In this document: positions 43,565 to 51,957 of the stretch, in pieces
How positions within the stretch are numbered: the first letter of the stretch is position 1
Layout of the letters: each line of letters starts with the position of its first letter
Origin: Nitrospirae bacterium MYbinv3
GTDB lineage: Bacteria; Nitrospirota; Thermodesulfovibrionia; Thermodesulfovibrionales; Magnetobacteriaceae
DNA length: 64,000 nucleotides
Reading direction: 5' to 3'
Assembly: GCA_002753395.1 (NCBI GenBank)
Contig: PEAB01000002.1
Coordinates: forward strand, 1 to 64,000
Notes under the pieces: generated by a model
Databases searched by the model: none
Told to the model about the DNA's origin: nothing
The model's input: only the letters and a program-made list of their open reading frames with translations
Made by a program: the position numbers and the translations under genes

Positions 43565-44848
43565 TTATGATGTTACAGCGCCTTTTGTTATAGGGCAGCG
43601 TTTATGTTTTATATGATACTCTATTTCTTCAGGATAGAGTTTTAAAAATCTTAGCAATACGTTTGCCGCCCCGTCTCCGAGAGGACAGAAGGTCTTACCT
43701 ACAATGTTTCTTGCAACGTCGGCAAGCGTATCCACATCCGAGGAGGTGGCCTGGCCTCTTTCGATCCTGCCTAATATGTTTGTCATCCAGCCTGTCCCTT
43801 CTCTGCACGGTGTGCACTTACCACACGATTCATGCGTAAAGAAGCTCATGGCACGTTCATATACCCTCACCAGACATACGGAGTCGTCTATGACTATGAT
43901 GGCGCCGGAACCTAACTGGCTGCCTGCCTTGGGCAGACTTGTGAAGTCCATCATACAATCTATTTTGTCAGCAGTTAAGATTGGGGTAGAGACACCGCCT
44001 GGTATCACGCCCTTTAAGGTCCTGCCTTCTTTGAGTCCACCGCAGTGTGTATATATTATCTCCCTAAGCGTGGTACCCATGGGCAGTTCGTATACGCCGG
44101 GGCGCTTTACACATCCGCTTACGGAGAAAAGTTTTGGCCCGGGGCAGTCCCTGTTACCGATCCTGGCATATGCCTTGGCACCTTCTTTGACGATATATGG
44201 TATGTTAGCAAACGTCTCGACGTTATTGATTATCGTTGGTTTGTTCCACGCACCAGAGTTTACTGGAAAGGGTGGTTTGATACGCGGCTGTCCCCTCTTG
44301 CCCTCAAGGGACTCGATTAGGGCTGTCTCTTCGCCGCATATGTATGCCCCTGCCCCCGTGTGTACCGTCAGGTTGAAGCGAAAGTGCCTTGCCAAGATGT
44401 CCTTGCCAAGATAACCTCTATCGTAGGCCTCCTGTAAGGCCCTTTCGAGAATGACCTTTGCCTGGGGATACTCACCGCGCAGATAGATATATCCACGTGT
44501 GGATTGAAGCGCATAGGCAGACAGCACCATCCCTTCTATGAGCAGGTGCGGGTTTTTCTCAAGTATCGGCCTGTCCTTAAACGTGCCAGGTTCACCTTCG
44601 TCGGCGTTGCAGATAAGGTATTTAGGAAACTTCGGGTCCATTGCGGCAAACTGCCACTTCATCCCCGTGGGAAACCCCGCCCCTCCCCGCCCGCGCAACC
44701 CCGATGCCTTGACCTCGTCAATGATGTCGCGCGGTGTTAGATCAACGACCGCCGTCTCAAGGGTCTTGTACCCGCCAACCCTTATGTACTCATCGATGCT
44801 GGCCGAGTCTGGGTTTTCTATGTTCTTAAGTAATATACTTTCTTGCAT
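43565..44848 (-). CDS. nuoF: NADH-quinone oxidoreductase subunit F
   Basis: NuoF binds NADH and FMN and holds the N3 [4Fe-4S] cluster. The 427-residue protein has the NADH/FMN-binding GLRGRGGAGFPTGMKW and NADEGEPGTFKDR, the ICGEETALIESLEG block, and the cluster motif ESCGKCTPCREG. All are intact. In most nuo operons nuoE is directly upstream; here a 1.4-kb insertion carrying a HEPN pair and a HicB relic lies between nuoE and nuoF. Confidence 0.95.
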   Translation of the reverse strand: MQESILLKNIENPDSASIDEYIRVGGYKTLETAVVDLTPRDIIDEVKASGLRGRGGAGFPTGMKWQFAAMDPKFPKYLICNADEGEPGTFKDRPILEKNPHLLIEGMVLSAYALQSTRGYIYLRGEYPQAKVILERALQEAYDRGYLGKDILARHFRFNLTVHTGAGAYICGEETALIESLEGKRGQPRIKPPFPVNSGAWNKPTIINNVETFANIPYIVKEGAKAYARIGNRDCPGPKLFSVSGCVKRPGVYELPMGTTLREIIYTHCGGLKEGRTLKGVIPGGVSTPILTADKIDCMMDFTSLPKAGSQLGSGAIIVIDDSVCLVRVYERAMSFFTHESCGKCTPCREGTGWMTNILGRIERGQATSSDVDTLADVARNIVGKTFCPLGDGAANVLLRFLKLYPEEIEYHIKHKRCPITKGAVTS

Positions 44849-44893
44849 ACTAATACCATGACACCATTATAACACATAAGTATATCCTATCCC

Positions 44894-45394
44894 CTAATTC
44901 TTATCCAGTGCGGATATAATTGCAGACAGTATATGCAAAGCTGCTATAGGAGTTACAGAGCCTGAAGGGGTTTTGGACTCACTTCTATGGACAACCCAAT
45001 CCCTATACCGTTTGATTTTCTTTGCATCATCTATTGTATTTTTATCAATTATTTTTGTAAGCAAATCCAACGTATCATTGAATCTCCAGTATTTCACTTC
45101 CCGTTTATACTTACCGTAAATCTCTGAAGCAAGAGAATCTGGCCGTAGTTCTTTAAATTTATCGCCTTTCTTTATTATGTATTGAATAATGTGCCGTTCA
45201 AAAACTGCCCATAAGAACACCACATAGAAATCTTCTATATGCTTTTCACTTGTTTCAATTAGCTTTTCAGCTTCATTATAGACTTTAACATCAAAATTCT
45301 GTCTTGCATTTTCCTTTGTAACCTTAAGAGATTCCCTGGATACTTCGTATGATCTATAGATATCATTCAAGTTATCTGTTCTTGAGCTAATCAT
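44894..45394 (-). CDS. HEPN-domain protein (putative RNase-type toxin)
   Basis: This 166-residue, all-helical protein bears the HEPN catalytic signature Rx4-6H: Arg131 to His136 in RYRDWVVHR. HEPN proteins often act as RNases in toxin-antitoxin, abortive infection and CRISPR modules. An FYVVFLWAVFERHIIQYI helix precedes it, as in RiboL-PSP-HEPN/MAE_28990-like families. It overlaps the upstream partner by 8 nt, so the two are translated together. It sits between nuoE and nuoF in the complex I operon with its own promoter upstream. Activity is not shown; some HEPN proteins are not nucleases. Confidence 0.72.
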   Translation of the reverse strand: MISSRTDNLNDIYRSYEVSRESLKVTKENARQNFDVKVYNEAEKLIETSEKHIEDFYVVFLWAVFERHIIQYIIKKGDKFKELRPDSLASEIYGKYKREVKYWRFNDTLDLLTKIIDKNTIDDAKKIKRYRDWVVHRSESKTPSGSVTPIAALHILSAIISALDKN

Positions 45395-45938
45395 CTTTAA
45401 CCAATGAGAGAAGATCGAGTAGCAGCTCCTTATTTGACTTTGAGCCCCGAACCAAAGAAATCAGTTCGAGCAGCAACTCTTTATTTAACTTTTGAGCCCT
45501 GCTTCGCACTTTGCTTCCAAGCCAATACCAACCTGCATCATCAACACCCTTGAATATATATTTCTTATTGGTTTCGTATTGGTCACCAACTTTTTCTTGT
45601 GTTTCTATTACAGGCCCCCCCCTATCCCTAAATAACAGCAAGGGCTCGCTACTAAACTTTCCTTTAATGTCTACCCTGCCATCTGCTGCTATTATCCATG
45701 CCCCAATGGGTACGATACTTGCCACTTTACCATTACTATCATATATCGTTAACGACGGTGCTTTGTAAGTCCCTGCTCTTTCCTCCGCTATATCAACCTC
45801 AGCCTCTTCTATTTTATAACCGGTATCTTTAAGGAGATCTTTTATCTGAAAACACAGACGCTTTAATGCCTCTATAAAAACCCTTACCTTCTCTTCTGCA
45901 GAGACGTCCACCTGTTCTTCATTCAACAGCATTGTCAT
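45387..45938 (-). CDS. HEPN partner protein of unknown family
   Basis: This is a 183-residue soluble protein with a conserved-looking core (EEKVRVFIEALKRLCFQIKDLL, SLTIYDSNGKVASIVPIGAWIIAADGRVDIKG). Its C-terminal tail repeats itself: NKELLLELISLVRGSKS then NKELLLDLLSLVKDD. It is not recognised as a known antitoxin family. Position supports the antitoxin role: it comes first in the pair, overlaps the HEPN gene by 8 nt and follows a promoter at 45967-45996. Its alpha/beta core could instead be an enzyme or nucleic-acid sensor. Function is open. Confidence 0.6.
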   Translation of the reverse strand: MTMLLNEEQVDVSAEEKVRVFIEALKRLCFQIKDLLKDTGYKIEEAEVDIAEERAGTYKAPSLTIYDSNGKVASIVPIGAWIIAADGRVDIKGKFSSEPLLLFRDRGGPVIETQEKVGDQYETNKKYIFKGVDDAGWYWLGSKVRSRAQKLNKELLLELISLVRGSKSNKELLLDLLSLVKDD

Positions 45939-45966
45939 CTTAGCTATACCATCTTGTTATTGGGTA

Positions 45967-45996
45967 AAGATACAACAAGTTTATTGTTTCTGTCAA
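45967..45996 (-). promoter_or_regulatory. Candidate sigma70 promoter of the HEPN pair
   Basis: On the minus strand TTGACA (45991-45996) and TATCTT (45967-45972) are separated by 18 nt. The start codon of the HEPN partner gene is 28 nt downstream. This suggests the inserted pair can be transcribed independently of the nuo operon promoter. Confidence 0.55.
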
Positions 45997-46052
45997 CATC
46001 TTTTCTGAGAGCATGGGTTTGATAATAAAAGCGTATAGCATATCTGTCCATA

Positions 46053-46263
46053 CTAACCAAATATCTCCTCCGGTATGTTAATAACCTCAACTTGACCATC
46101 TTTACTTAACTCCACGTTAAGATTTATCATATCCTGTGCTCCAAATAATTAATGATTTTATTAATTCGTCTCTTGTTCTTTCCTGAGCATTAACGCCAGG
46201 TATGTCAATTAGCCATCCTATCCACCAATCATCGCATTTTTTAATAAAAAACCTACTTTTCAT
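46053..46263 (-). pseudogene. HicB-family antitoxin-like gene with frameshift
   Basis: The frame starting at ATG 46263 encodes KSRFFIKKCDDWWIGWLIDIP and GVNAQERTRDELIKSLI, close to the N-terminus of HicB-type antitoxins (DWWIGWI.E.PGVN..G.T). It then leaves frame. The alternate frame continues GAQDMINLNVELSKDGQVEV and stops at 46053. The total is 211 nt, one base out of frame, so a single indel broke a roughly 70-residue gene. No HicA partner is next to it. The relic lies directly downstream of nuoE in the operon. Confidence 0.6.
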
Positions 46264-46285
46264 ACACTGTCTTCTATTACAGTGT
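46264..46285. promoter_or_regulatory. 7-bp inverted repeat before the HicB relic
   Basis: ACACTGT (46264-46270) and ACAGTGT (46279-46285) form a perfect 7-bp inverted repeat with an 8-nt spacer. It ends one base from the ATG of the HicB relic and 15 bp from the nuoE stop. It could be an old autoregulatory operator of the TA module or a weak hairpin; there is no T-run. Confidence 0.45.
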
Positions 46286-46300
46286 TTATTTAAATTAGAC

Positions 46301-46813
46301 CTACATGTACCCCTGGAGGATAGCCAGCATTTTTTCCTTTGTAAGGCCGTCGTAAGGGTCTGAGTCTACCAGCATCGCAGGGGCTGTACCGCAGGCCCCA
46401 ATGCACTCCATGATCACTAAAGAGAAACGGTCATCCTGTGTTGTGCCCCCAGGCTCTAAACCATACTCCTGCCTCAGCACCTCTACTAGCTCATCTGACC
46501 CGGCTATCATACACGATACGTTGGTACAGAGCTGTATGATATGCCTGCCCATTGGCTTCTTCTTGTACATAGCATAGAAGGTCGCCACACCCTTTATCTC
46601 AGCGGCGGGCACGGCGGTTATGGCAGAGACCTCACGCATGGCCTCCTCACTCAACCACCCATAGACCTCCTGAGCGGCATACAACGTTGGTAACACTGCC
46701 GCCTGACGCGTCGGGTTCAAGCTCAACAGATCCGTCTTCACCCCTGAAACGTCATACCCTTTTATTTTACCCCTTAGGGCTTTACTCTTGTCGTCATCCA
46801 TTATAGTACTCAA
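46301..46813 (-). CDS. nuoE: NADH-quinone oxidoreductase subunit E
   Basis: NuoE holds the N1a [2Fe-2S] cluster of the NADH-dehydrogenase module. The 170-residue protein has the family motifs LPTLYAAQEVYGWLS, GVATFYAMY, cluster ligands in CTNVSCMI and CIGACGTAPAM. It starts at ATG 46813, next to the end of the cNMP-binding protein gene (46814), so the two are coupled. It is followed by the HicB/HEPN insertion before nuoF. Confidence 0.94.
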   Translation of the reverse strand: MSTIMDDDKSKALRGKIKGYDVSGVKTDLLSLNPTRQAAVLPTLYAAQEVYGWLSEEAMREVSAITAVPAAEIKGVATFYAMYKKKPMGRHIIQLCTNVSCMIAGSDELVEVLRQEYGLEPGGTTQDDRFSLVIMECIGACGTAPAMLVDSDPYDGLTKEKMLAILQGYM

Positions 46814-47296
46814 TCACTTGCCCCTTGAAAACATATACGTGGAAAGATCCATATACTGTTTGTTCATGTCCCTTATGATCTCGCACAGGTGTTCCCCAAT
46901 CCTCTTGTATACCTTTGCTGCCATAATGGGATCCTTTAACATAAGCCCGTCAAAGTCCTTCTTCTGCAAACTTATAACCTCAATGTCGCGGTCTGCTATC
47001 GTTATAGCTGCATGGTTTGCGCCGTCTATGAATGACATCAGACCAAACATCTCCCCCTCCGACACTGTGGCATAGGGCAGCAGGTCTGAGTCCTTTGTAC
47101 GTCTGCAGATCCTGACCTTGCCCTTCATCAACAGATAGAGCGTACCTCCCTTTTGATCCTCGTCGTATATAACGTCATCAACCTCATAGGTCTCCCTACG
47201 GAAGAACTCACTCAACATCCTGCGCTCGTTATCGTCAAGCCCCTCAAATATGTCAAACTTATCAAACACTTCTCTGTAAAGCATCACAGACCTCAT
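46814..47296 (-). CDS. Cyclic nucleotide-binding domain protein without DNA-binding domain
   Basis: This 160-residue protein is a single cNMP-binding (Crp N-terminal) domain. The phosphate-binding cassette and beta roll are seen in EVDDVIYDEDQKGGTLYLLMKGKVRI, GEMFGLMSFIDGANH and AAITIADRDIEVISL. The usual cassette Arg is not obvious at the ANHAAI position, so nucleotide specificity is unclear. There is no helix-turn-helix. It abuts nuoE and lies 144 nt after nuoD within the nuo operon; a control role on complex I is inference. Confidence 0.75.
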   Translation of the reverse strand: MRSVMLYREVFDKFDIFEGLDDNERRMLSEFFRRETYEVDDVIYDEDQKGGTLYLLMKGKVRICRRTKDSDLLPYATVSEGEMFGLMSFIDGANHAAITIADRDIEVISLQKKDFDGLMLKDPIMAAKVYKRIGEHLCEIIRDMNKQYMDLSTYMFSRGK

Positions 47297-47440
47297 CTCA
47301 GTAACTTTACTACACCGTCACACGGTTTATGTACCAACTAATATGTCTTAATACCCACTTTTGACATTTACGGGGTCAAGAGGACCGGTCCCCTTGCTGA
47401 GGGGTCTAAGGGGAGGCAGAACCTCCCCTTCTTTCCCAAT
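47297..47440. repeat. Family A copy between nuoD and the cNMP gene
   Basis: Bases about 47362-47440 carry the family A phrase TGACATTTACGGGGTCAAG and the hairpins GGACCGGTCC and GGGGAGG..CCTCCCC. It lies in the operon and could form two strong RNA hairpins (in the minus-strand transcript) just after the nuoD stop codon, possibly affecting operon read-through. No gene is seen here. Confidence 0.65.
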
Positions 47441-48634
47441 CTACCTGTCGCATTCACCCAGCACCACGTCTATGGTACCGATATTGGCTACCACATCTGC
47501 CAGCAGCCTTCCCTCGCACAATCTGGGTAGTGCCGAGACATGGACGAAAGAGGGCGATCTGATCCGCATCCTGTAGGGCTTTCCGGTACCGTCGCTAACT
47601 ATGTAGTACCCCAATTCGCCTTTTGGCGCCTCTATCGCCACATATAGCTGACCCTTTGGCGCCGTCATGGGGCCTTTCGTTATAAGCATGAAATGGTGTA
47701 TGAGGGACTCCATGTCGCCTAACACCTTGTCCTTGGCCGGCAGGGTAAACTTGGGTGCATCGGGGGACATAATCGGCCCTCTGGGCAGCGCCTCTATGCA
47801 CTGCTTGATGATCCGCACCGATTGTCTAAGCTCCTCGACCCTGCAGAGGTACCTGTCGTAGACATCGCCATTCTTTCCAATGGGTACGTCAAATTCAACT
47901 AAATCGTAGGCGTCGTAAGGGAAGCGTTTTCTTACATCGTAGTTGACACCGCTGCCCCGCAAGGTCGCACCGGAGAGACCCCAGTTTATGGCCTCCTCTG
48001 CTGACAAGATCCCCACGCCTACCGTCCTCTTCAACCATATCCTGTTGACATCTATAAGCGTCTCATATTCCTGTACTCTCGAAGGAAACTCCTCTGCAAA
48101 TGCGTAGGCAGTATCTATAAACTCCTGGTTTACGTCGCTCTTGACACCGCCTATACGCGGATAGGTTACCGTGAGCCGTGCACCGGTCAATAGCTCAAAA
48201 AGGTCTAGGATCCTTTCCCTCTCCCTGAAGGCATAGAGAAACACGGTCATCGCCCCTATGTCAAGGGCGTGAGTGGCAAGCCACAGAAGGTGGCTCGATA
48301 TCCTGGACAACTCACCGACCAATGTCCTTATATATTTGGCCCTCAACGGGACCTCTATCTCAAAAAGCCTCTCCACCGCCAGACAATAACCAATGTTATT
48401 GGTCATAGAGGAGATGTAGTCTAGTCTATCTGTTAATGGAATCACCTGCAGGTACGTCATACTCTCGGCCAGCTTTTCGGTTCCCCGATGCAGGTACCCA
48501 ACATAAGGCGTACACTTAACGACCGTCTCGCCGTCGAGCTCGAGCTTTAGTCGCAGCACTCCGTGGGTTGAGGGATGCTGCGGCCCCATGTTTATGACCA
48601 TATGACGCGTCTTTAGGTCTTCTTCCTGTTCCAT
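47441..48634 (-). CDS. nuoD: NADH-quinone oxidoreductase subunit D
   Basis: NuoD lines the quinone-binding cavity of complex I. The 397-residue protein shows the invariant start block [16 protein letters not shown], then [25 protein letters not shown] and the C-terminal [20 protein letters not shown]. It is a separate subunit, not fused to NuoC as in E. coli. It starts at ATG 48634, overlapping nuoC by 22 nt. Confidence 0.96.
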   Translation of the reverse strand: MEQEEDLKTRHMVINMGPQHPSTHGVLRLKLELDGETVVKCTPYVGYLHRGTEKLAESMTYLQVIPLTDRLDYISSMTNNIGYCLAVERLFEIEVPLRAKYIRTLVGELSRISSHLLWLATHALDIGAMTVFLYAFRERERILDLFELLTGARLTVTYPRIGGVKSDVNQEFIDTAYAFAEEFPSRVQEYETLIDVNRIWLKRTVGVGILSAEEAINWGLSGATLRGSGVNYDVRKRFPYDAYDLVEFDVPIGKNGDVYDRYLCRVEELRQSVRIIKQCIEALPRGPIMSPDAPKFTLPAKDKVLGDMESLIHHFMLITKGPMTAPKGQLYVAIEAPKGELGYYIVSDGTGKPYRMRIRSPSFVHVSALPRLCEGRLLADVVANIGTIDVVLGECDR

Positions 48635-49155
48635 GCGTATTGCTTAAACTCCTCTGCCTTCTTTAGCACTTCTTTAAACCCACGCCATTCCTCTTCGGCT
48701 CCTGCCAAGGGATAATCCTTCCTTAACGGGTAACCCTCCCAGTCCTCCGGCAACAGTATCCTTCTCAGATCCGGGTGGTTGTTAAACACTATCCCGTACA
48801 TATCGTAACACTCTCGTTCGTGCCAGTTGGCCCCAGCCCATACCTCCACCACACTGTCTAACTCAGCATTGTTCTCGGACACCTGAACGTTTAAACGCAG
48901 CATGTGTCCGTGTTTAATAGAATAAAGATTGTAGGCTACCTCAAAACGCGGCACCTTGATGTCAATATAGTCAACCCCGCACAGGTCTTTCAAAAAATCA
49001 AGGTTGTACTGTGGGGTATCGTGCAGATATCTGGCTATATCTAAGATGCGGTTCTTTTTTAAGTAAACACCCACCTGTCCTCTGAACTTATTTATGTCGA
49101 TGACTTCATCGGGAAACTCGGCCTTTAGTTCTGCTGCTATCGTAGCGGCGTCCAT
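48613..49155 (-). CDS. nuoC: NADH-quinone oxidoreductase subunit C
   Basis: NuoC is a peripheral-arm subunit bridging NuoB and NuoD. The 180-residue protein has the family blocks [31 protein letters not shown], and [26 protein letters not shown] start it at ATG 49155 ([11 protein letters not shown]), because the longer frame runs deep into nuoB. It overlaps nuoB by 19 nt and nuoD by 22 nt, so nuoB-C-D are tightly coupled. Confidence 0.94.
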   Translation of the reverse strand: MDAATIAAELKAEFPDEVIDINKFRGQVGVYLKKNRILDIARYLHDTPQYNLDFLKDLCGVDYIDIKVPRFEVAYNLYSIKHGHMLRLNVQVSENNAELDSVVEVWAGANWHERECYDMYGIVFNNHPDLRRILLPEDWEGYPLRKDYPLAGAEEEWRGFKEVLKKAEEFKQYAWNRKKT

Positions 49156-49655
49156 CGCATCTTCTCTTTTGATATGATTTCCTGGAGCTTTATAATGCCT
49201 TGCATAAGGGCCTCCGGTCTTGGCGGGCAACCCGGTATGTAGACATCTACAGGCAAAAAGGTATCACAACCCTGCACCACGCTGTACGTCCTGTAGACAT
49301 TGCCTGTACAGGCACAGCTTCCCATTGCGATTACATACTTAGGCTCAGGCATCTGATCGTAGACCTTTCTGACCACCGGCGCCATCTTTTTTGTTACCGT
49401 ACCTGCAACTATGATACAGTCGGCCTGTCTGGGCGAGGCCCTAAAGATTATCCCAAACCTGTCCAGGTCATAGTGGCTTGCCCCTGTGGACATCATCTCT
49501 ATGGCGCAGCAGGCCAGCCCAAATGTCATTGGCCACAGCGACGACTTCCTGCCCCAGTTAATTAGCTTGTCTAACTGTGTTATGATGACGTCGGCCCCAG
49601 GGATTATCTTAATCCCCTCCTCTACATCTATAAGCGATACGCATGTATCAATCAT
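49137..49655 (-). CDS. nuoB: NADH-quinone oxidoreductase subunit B
   Basis: NuoB holds cluster N2, the last [4Fe-4S] before quinone. The 172-residue protein has the adjacent cysteines in [11 protein letters not shown] and further ligands in [11 protein letters not shown] and [13 protein letters not shown], all intact. It starts at ATG 49655, 117 nt after nuoA; that gap is AT-rich with no gene. Confidence 0.96.
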   Translation of the reverse strand: MIDTCVSLIDVEEGIKIIPGADVIITQLDKLINWGRKSSLWPMTFGLACCAIEMMSTGASHYDLDRFGIIFRASPRQADCIIVAGTVTKKMAPVVRKVYDQMPEPKYVIAMGSCACTGNVYRTYSVVQGCDTFLPVDVYIPGCPPRPEALMQGIIKLQEIISKEKMRWTPLR

Positions 49656-49772
49656 TGTAATCCAATTATACTTGAAAGTTTAGACTTATTCAATCAAATT
49701 ATTCCTTCAGATTATTCCGTAAACTGTGACCACGCGAGCTATTGACCAAGTTATATAAGCCGATATGTTTTG

Positions 49773-50141
49773 TTACCACTGCAAGGCTCCCTTTTTCCAA
49801 GCGTATATGTAACCAACAACTAACACGGCTATAAACACCGCCATCTGTATAAAAGCAAATACACCGAGTTTATTAAACACGACCGCCCACGGATAAAGAA
49901 ACACTGCCTCTACGTCAAAGACCACAAAGAGGATTGCTATGATGTAGTATTTAATCGAGAACCTCTGTCTTGGTTCACCCTCAGGCGGTATCCCCGACTC
50001 ATACGTTGATAGCTTCTCGGCATAGGGTCTCCTTGGTCTAACCAAAATCCCTACCATCAAACTGCCTAGCCCAAAGGCGAAGGCAATCATTAGAAAGACC
50101 ATTATGGCCAAGTACCCTTCTGGTAAATATGTCCCAGGCAT
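49773..50141 (-). CDS. nuoA: NADH-quinone oxidoreductase subunit A
   Basis: NuoA is a small membrane subunit next to NuoH. The 122-residue protein has three membrane helices and the conserved loop KLSTYESGIPPEGEPRQRFSIKYYI, followed by LFVVFDVEAVFLYPWAV. It is the first gene of the operon. There is no Shine-Dalgarno before the ATG, and a promoter match sits only 9 nt upstream. Confidence 0.95.
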   Translation of the reverse strand: MPGTYLPEGYLAIMVFLMIAFAFGLGSLMVGILVRPRRPYAEKLSTYESGIPPEGEPRQRFSIKYYIIAILFVVFDVEAVFLYPWAVVFNKLGVFAFIQMAVFIAVLVVGYIYAWKKGALQW

Positions 50142-50150
50142 AAGTTACAT

Positions 50151-50180
50151 TTTATAACTTAATTACCTGACTCCTGTCAA
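50151..50180 (-). promoter_or_regulatory. Candidate nuo operon promoter immediately upstream of nuoA
   Basis: On the minus strand TTGACA (50175-50180) is 18 nt from TATAAA (50151-50156), a near-consensus sigma70 pair. The nuoA ATG follows after 9 nt. A start site at the usual distance would leave a leader of only a few bases, so translation would be leaderless. The absence of a ribosome site fits this. Confidence 0.55.
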
Positions 50181-50239
50181 CTCCATTACAATAAACTTTT
50201 TATTACAGTGACAACCTAAGCACAACAGCACCCCTGCCG

Positions 50240-51502
50240 TTACTTGTTCATCATATCGAGGAAATCCTTGTTGGCCTTGGTGTTTCTTAGTTTGGCCAGT
50301 AAGAACTCCATGCTTTCCACGCTGCTAAGCGGGTTTAAGACCTTACGCAGCACCCACATCTTGTTAAGCACGTCCTTGCTGACGAGGAGCTCTTCCTTTC
50401 TTGTCCCAGAGGTGTTGATGTCAATGCTTGGGAATATGCGCTTGTCTACGAGCTTTCTATCCAGGTGTAGTTCCATGTTGCCTGTCCCTTTGAACTCCTC
50501 AAAGATAACGTCGTCCATCCTGCTTCCGGTATCTACGAGGGCAGTGGCTATGATGGTAAGACTGCCGCCACTTTCTATGTTTCGAGCCGTGCCGAAGAAC
50601 CTCTTGGGTTTTTGCAGTGCATTGGCATCGAGGCCGCCGGAGAGCACCTTACCGCTTGCCGGTATGACGGCATTGTATGCCCGGGCAAGACGCGTTATGC
50701 TATCTAAGAGGATGACGACATCCTTCTTGCTCTCAACGAGCCTCTTGGCGCGGTTGATGACCATCTCGGACACCTGGCAGTGTCTGTTGGGCGGCTCATC
50801 AAACGTAGAGCTAATAATCTCTGCCTGATGCACCTGTCTCTTCCAGTCTGTCACCTCCTCAGGACGCTCATCTATCAATAGTATGATGAGATGTACTTCC
50901 TTATGGTTCTTCTTGATCGCCTTGGCTATGGACTGTAAGAGCACAGTCTTACCCGTGCGTGGTGCAGCCACAATGATCCCTCTTTGCCCCTTACCGATGG
51001 GGGTTATCAGCTCCATAACCCGTGTGGAATATTCGTTGCTATCGTATTCGAGGGTCAGGCGCTCGGTAGGGTAATACGGCGTCAGGTTGTCAAAAAGCGG
51101 CCTGTTGACATTATCCTCCGGGGTCATGTAGTTGACCGCCTCCACCTTGAGAAGGGCAAAGTACCGTTCGTTCTCCTTTGGCGGCCTGACCTGACCTGAG
51201 ACCATCTCACCGGTGCGCAGACTGAATCTTCGTATCTGCGAAGGCGATACATAAATGTCGTCAGGCCCCGGCAGGTAGCTGTAGTCAGGCGACCTCAAAA
51301 ATCCAAACCCGTCGGTCAAGATCTCCAACACGCCCTCGGCAAAGAGATTGCCTGTCTTTTCAGCCTGCGCCTGAAGGATTGCAAAGATTAGATCCTGCTT
51401 CCTCATGTTTGAGGCGCCCTCAACGTTGAGTTCCTCTGCTACAGCGGTCAGCTCCTCGATGTTCTTCTCCTGCAACTCTGCTATTGCGATGTTACTCATC
51501 AA
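50240..51502 (-). CDS. rho: Transcription termination factor Rho
   Basis: Rho is the hexameric RNA helicase that ends transcription at unstructured C-rich RNA. The 420-residue protein has the N-terminal SAP-like and cold-shock RNA-binding domains ([21 protein letters not shown]) and a RecA-type core with Walker [12 protein letters not shown] and Walker [17 protein letters not shown]. The Q and R loops are present. It is complete. It lies 98 nt upstream of nuoA on the same strand; nuoA has its own promoter. Confidence 0.97.
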   Translation of the reverse strand: MMSNIAIAELQEKNIEELTAVAEELNVEGASNMRKQDLIFAILQAQAEKTGNLFAEGVLEILTDGFGFLRSPDYSYLPGPDDIYVSPSQIRRFSLRTGEMVSGQVRPPKENERYFALLKVEAVNYMTPEDNVNRPLFDNLTPYYPTERLTLEYDSNEYSTRVMELITPIGKGQRGIIVAAPRTGKTVLLQSIAKAIKKNHKEVHLIILLIDERPEEVTDWKRQVHQAEIISSTFDEPPNRHCQVSEMVINRAKRLVESKKDVVILLDSITRLARAYNAVIPASGKVLSGGLDANALQKPKRFFGTARNIESGGSLTIIATALVDTGSRMDDVIFEEFKGTGNMELHLDRKLVDKRIFPSIDINTSGTRKEELLVSKDVLNKMWVLRKVLNPLSSVESMEFLLAKLRNTKANKDFLDMMNK

Positions 51503-51947
51503 ACTACTCCTTTTCTGTGATACTGCAATTACGCAGCCCTGGTTGATAAATGCTTCCTTAATACATCTCTTGGTTTATTTCGCGCCAACTCTCCCTCACG
51601 TATTCACAACGTTTCGCACCCGTGTTGCCAGACTGTAAAAAAAACCTGCGCAAAAAAGCACTGAGTCCTTTGGAGTTGCCCTGCTTGAACTATTACGTTG
51701 TTCTTCTTAGCTATGATTTTATGGTTTTGCTTATTAAGATGAAATCGGCAATATGGATTCTTTTATTTAATATGTTATTATTAAAAATTACACAAAAAAA
51801 ACATTTTTGTCAACAGTAATTTTTATGTATTTTTTTTTACCCTCTATTGATTTATTTTGCTAGTAATTTATTATATTTAATACTGTATATATTTTTAACT
51901 GGAGGAAGCGTTATGGATTGCAGACAACGTATGTGTGATTTGAAGTT
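51503..51947. other. Divergent gap between rho and the sensor kinase: promoters and leader ORF
   Basis: This AT-rich gap holds a promoter-like pair for rho on the minus strand: TTGACA at 51808-51813 and TAATTT at 51785-51790, with a 17-nt spacer. It would leave a rho leader of about 280 nt. On the plus strand a 14-codon leader frame with a strong ribosome site precedes the kinase (separate entry). No repeat or other gene is seen. Confidence 0.5.
51785..51813 (-). promoter_or_regulatory. Candidate rho promoter with long untranslated leader
   Basis: TTGACA (51808-51813, minus) and TAATTT (51785-51790) are spaced by 17 nt. The rho start codon is about 280 nt downstream. Long rho leaders with autogenous control are known in other bacteria; here the leader has no clear hairpin. 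Confidence 0.4.
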
Positions 51948-51957
51948 ATGTTATTGA
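51913..51957 (+). CDS. 14-codon cysteine-rich leader peptide ORF
   Basis: ATG 51913 is preceded by a strong Shine-Dalgarno GGAGGAAG (51901-51908) and encodes MDCRQRMCDLKLCY before a TGA at 51955. Three of 14 residues are Cys. It overlaps the ATG of the sensor kinase (51948) by 10 nt in another frame. The kinase itself has no ribosome site, so its translation may depend on this upstream frame. Whether the peptide matters or is only a coupling device is unknown. Confidence 0.5.
   Translation: MDCRQRMCDLKLCY

Noticed and set aside
43704-44414. 236-residue plus-strand frame opposite nuoF
   Set aside because: It is antisense to nuoF and shows no recognised motif; the nuoF frame is complete and conserved.
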